Positions 21,492 through 21,667 of a stretch of DNA of 21,667 nucleotides are shown here, piece by piece. The DNA comes from Streptosporangiaceae bacterium (lineage in GTDB: Bacteria > Actinomycetota > Actinomycetes > Streptosporangiales > Streptosporangiaceae), in NCBI GenBank assembly GCA_030041195.1, contig JASHOI010000619.1, positions 1 to 21,667 of the forward strand. Reading direction: 5' to 3'. Each line of letters starts with the position of its first letter. Position 1 is the first letter of the stretch. A program made the translations under genes and the position numbers. The notes beneath the pieces are model-generated. The model was given only the letters and a program-made list of their open reading frames with translations. It made no database searches and had not been told where the DNA came from.

Positions 21492-21667
21492 AGCAGGCCG
21501 CGACGCTGGATGTGCTGTCGGGGGGGCGGTTCACGCTGGGCGTGGGGATCGGCTGGTCGGCTGAGGAGTTCGCTGCGCTCGGCGTCCCGTTCGCCCGGCG
21601 CGGGCAGCGCACGGCGGAATATGTCGCCGCGATGCGCACGCTATGGGCTGACGCCGTGGCCTCGTTC
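21492..21667 (+). pseudogene. LLM oxidoreductase fragment truncated by the insertion sequence
   Basis: Immediately after the right terminal repeat the frame reads [20 protein letters not shown] then [20 protein letters not shown], the central segment of F420/FMN luciferase-like oxidoreductases, and it continues open past the window end. The N-terminal ~100 residues are missing, and no matching N-terminal piece exists to the left of the element, so this is not a simple insertion that split a gene. It is a relative of the intact LLM gene at 17746-18681 (shared AALGVPF), not a copy of it. It is probably non-functional unless a new start lies within. Confidence 0.75.

Noticed and set aside
1..21667. 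tRNA or rRNA genes
   Set aside because: No cloverleaf-like sequence or rRNA motif was noticed on either strand; a covariance search could confirm.

Overview
The window comes from a high-GC actinomycete. The signs are strong G/C at third codon positions, frequent GTG starts, an F420-type luciferase-like enzyme, a TlyA-like methyltransferase and a leaderless-looking vapBC promoter. The genus cannot be fixed from sequence alone. All names below rest on motifs and remembered family resemblance; no search was run.

Layout. (a) 1-2400 is accessory or decayed DNA: the 3' end of a DUF2252-type gene, an AAA/DUF4143 ATPase preceded by four direct repeats at an exact 23-bp period, and the 3' remnants of a DUF885 gene (-) and an MFS transporter (+) that meet at one junction, as if a deletion had removed both 5' halves. 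(b) 2550-3455 encodes an uncharacterised beta-rich protein and is followed by a strong hairpin terminator. (c) 3776-9061 is the most interesting block: an ECF sigma factor translationally coupled to a small protein, a convergent 919-aa TPR-CHAT (caspase-like) protease, and, divergent from it, a subtilisin (S8) protease without a signal peptide. The 143-bp gap between the proteases holds two tandem hairpins. This resembles a cytoplasmic protease/sigma-factor signalling or conflict module.

(d) 9131-12300 (minus strand) has a hypothetical gene, a glutamine-synthetase-like ligase lacking the ammonium-site Glu, and an Asp/Glu-racemase-family protein. (e) 12527-13264 is a TlyA-like methyltransferase. 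(f) 13337-18681 is a catabolic cluster: acetoacetate-decarboxylase-like protein, aldehyde dehydrogenase, class III extradiol dioxygenase, FAH-family hydrolase/isomerase and an LLM oxidoreductase. The middle three overlap or abut, so they look like one operon of homoprotocatechuate-type meta-cleavage. Several perfect dyads lie in front of these genes. The GS-like ligase and racemase may serve the same pathway (inference).

(g) 18777-19402 is a vapBC-type toxin-antitoxin pair. (h) 19574-21491 is an ISKra4-like insertion sequence with a probable -1 programmed frameshift. A second, partial IS-like end abuts its left end, and its right end truncates another LLM gene that runs off the window.
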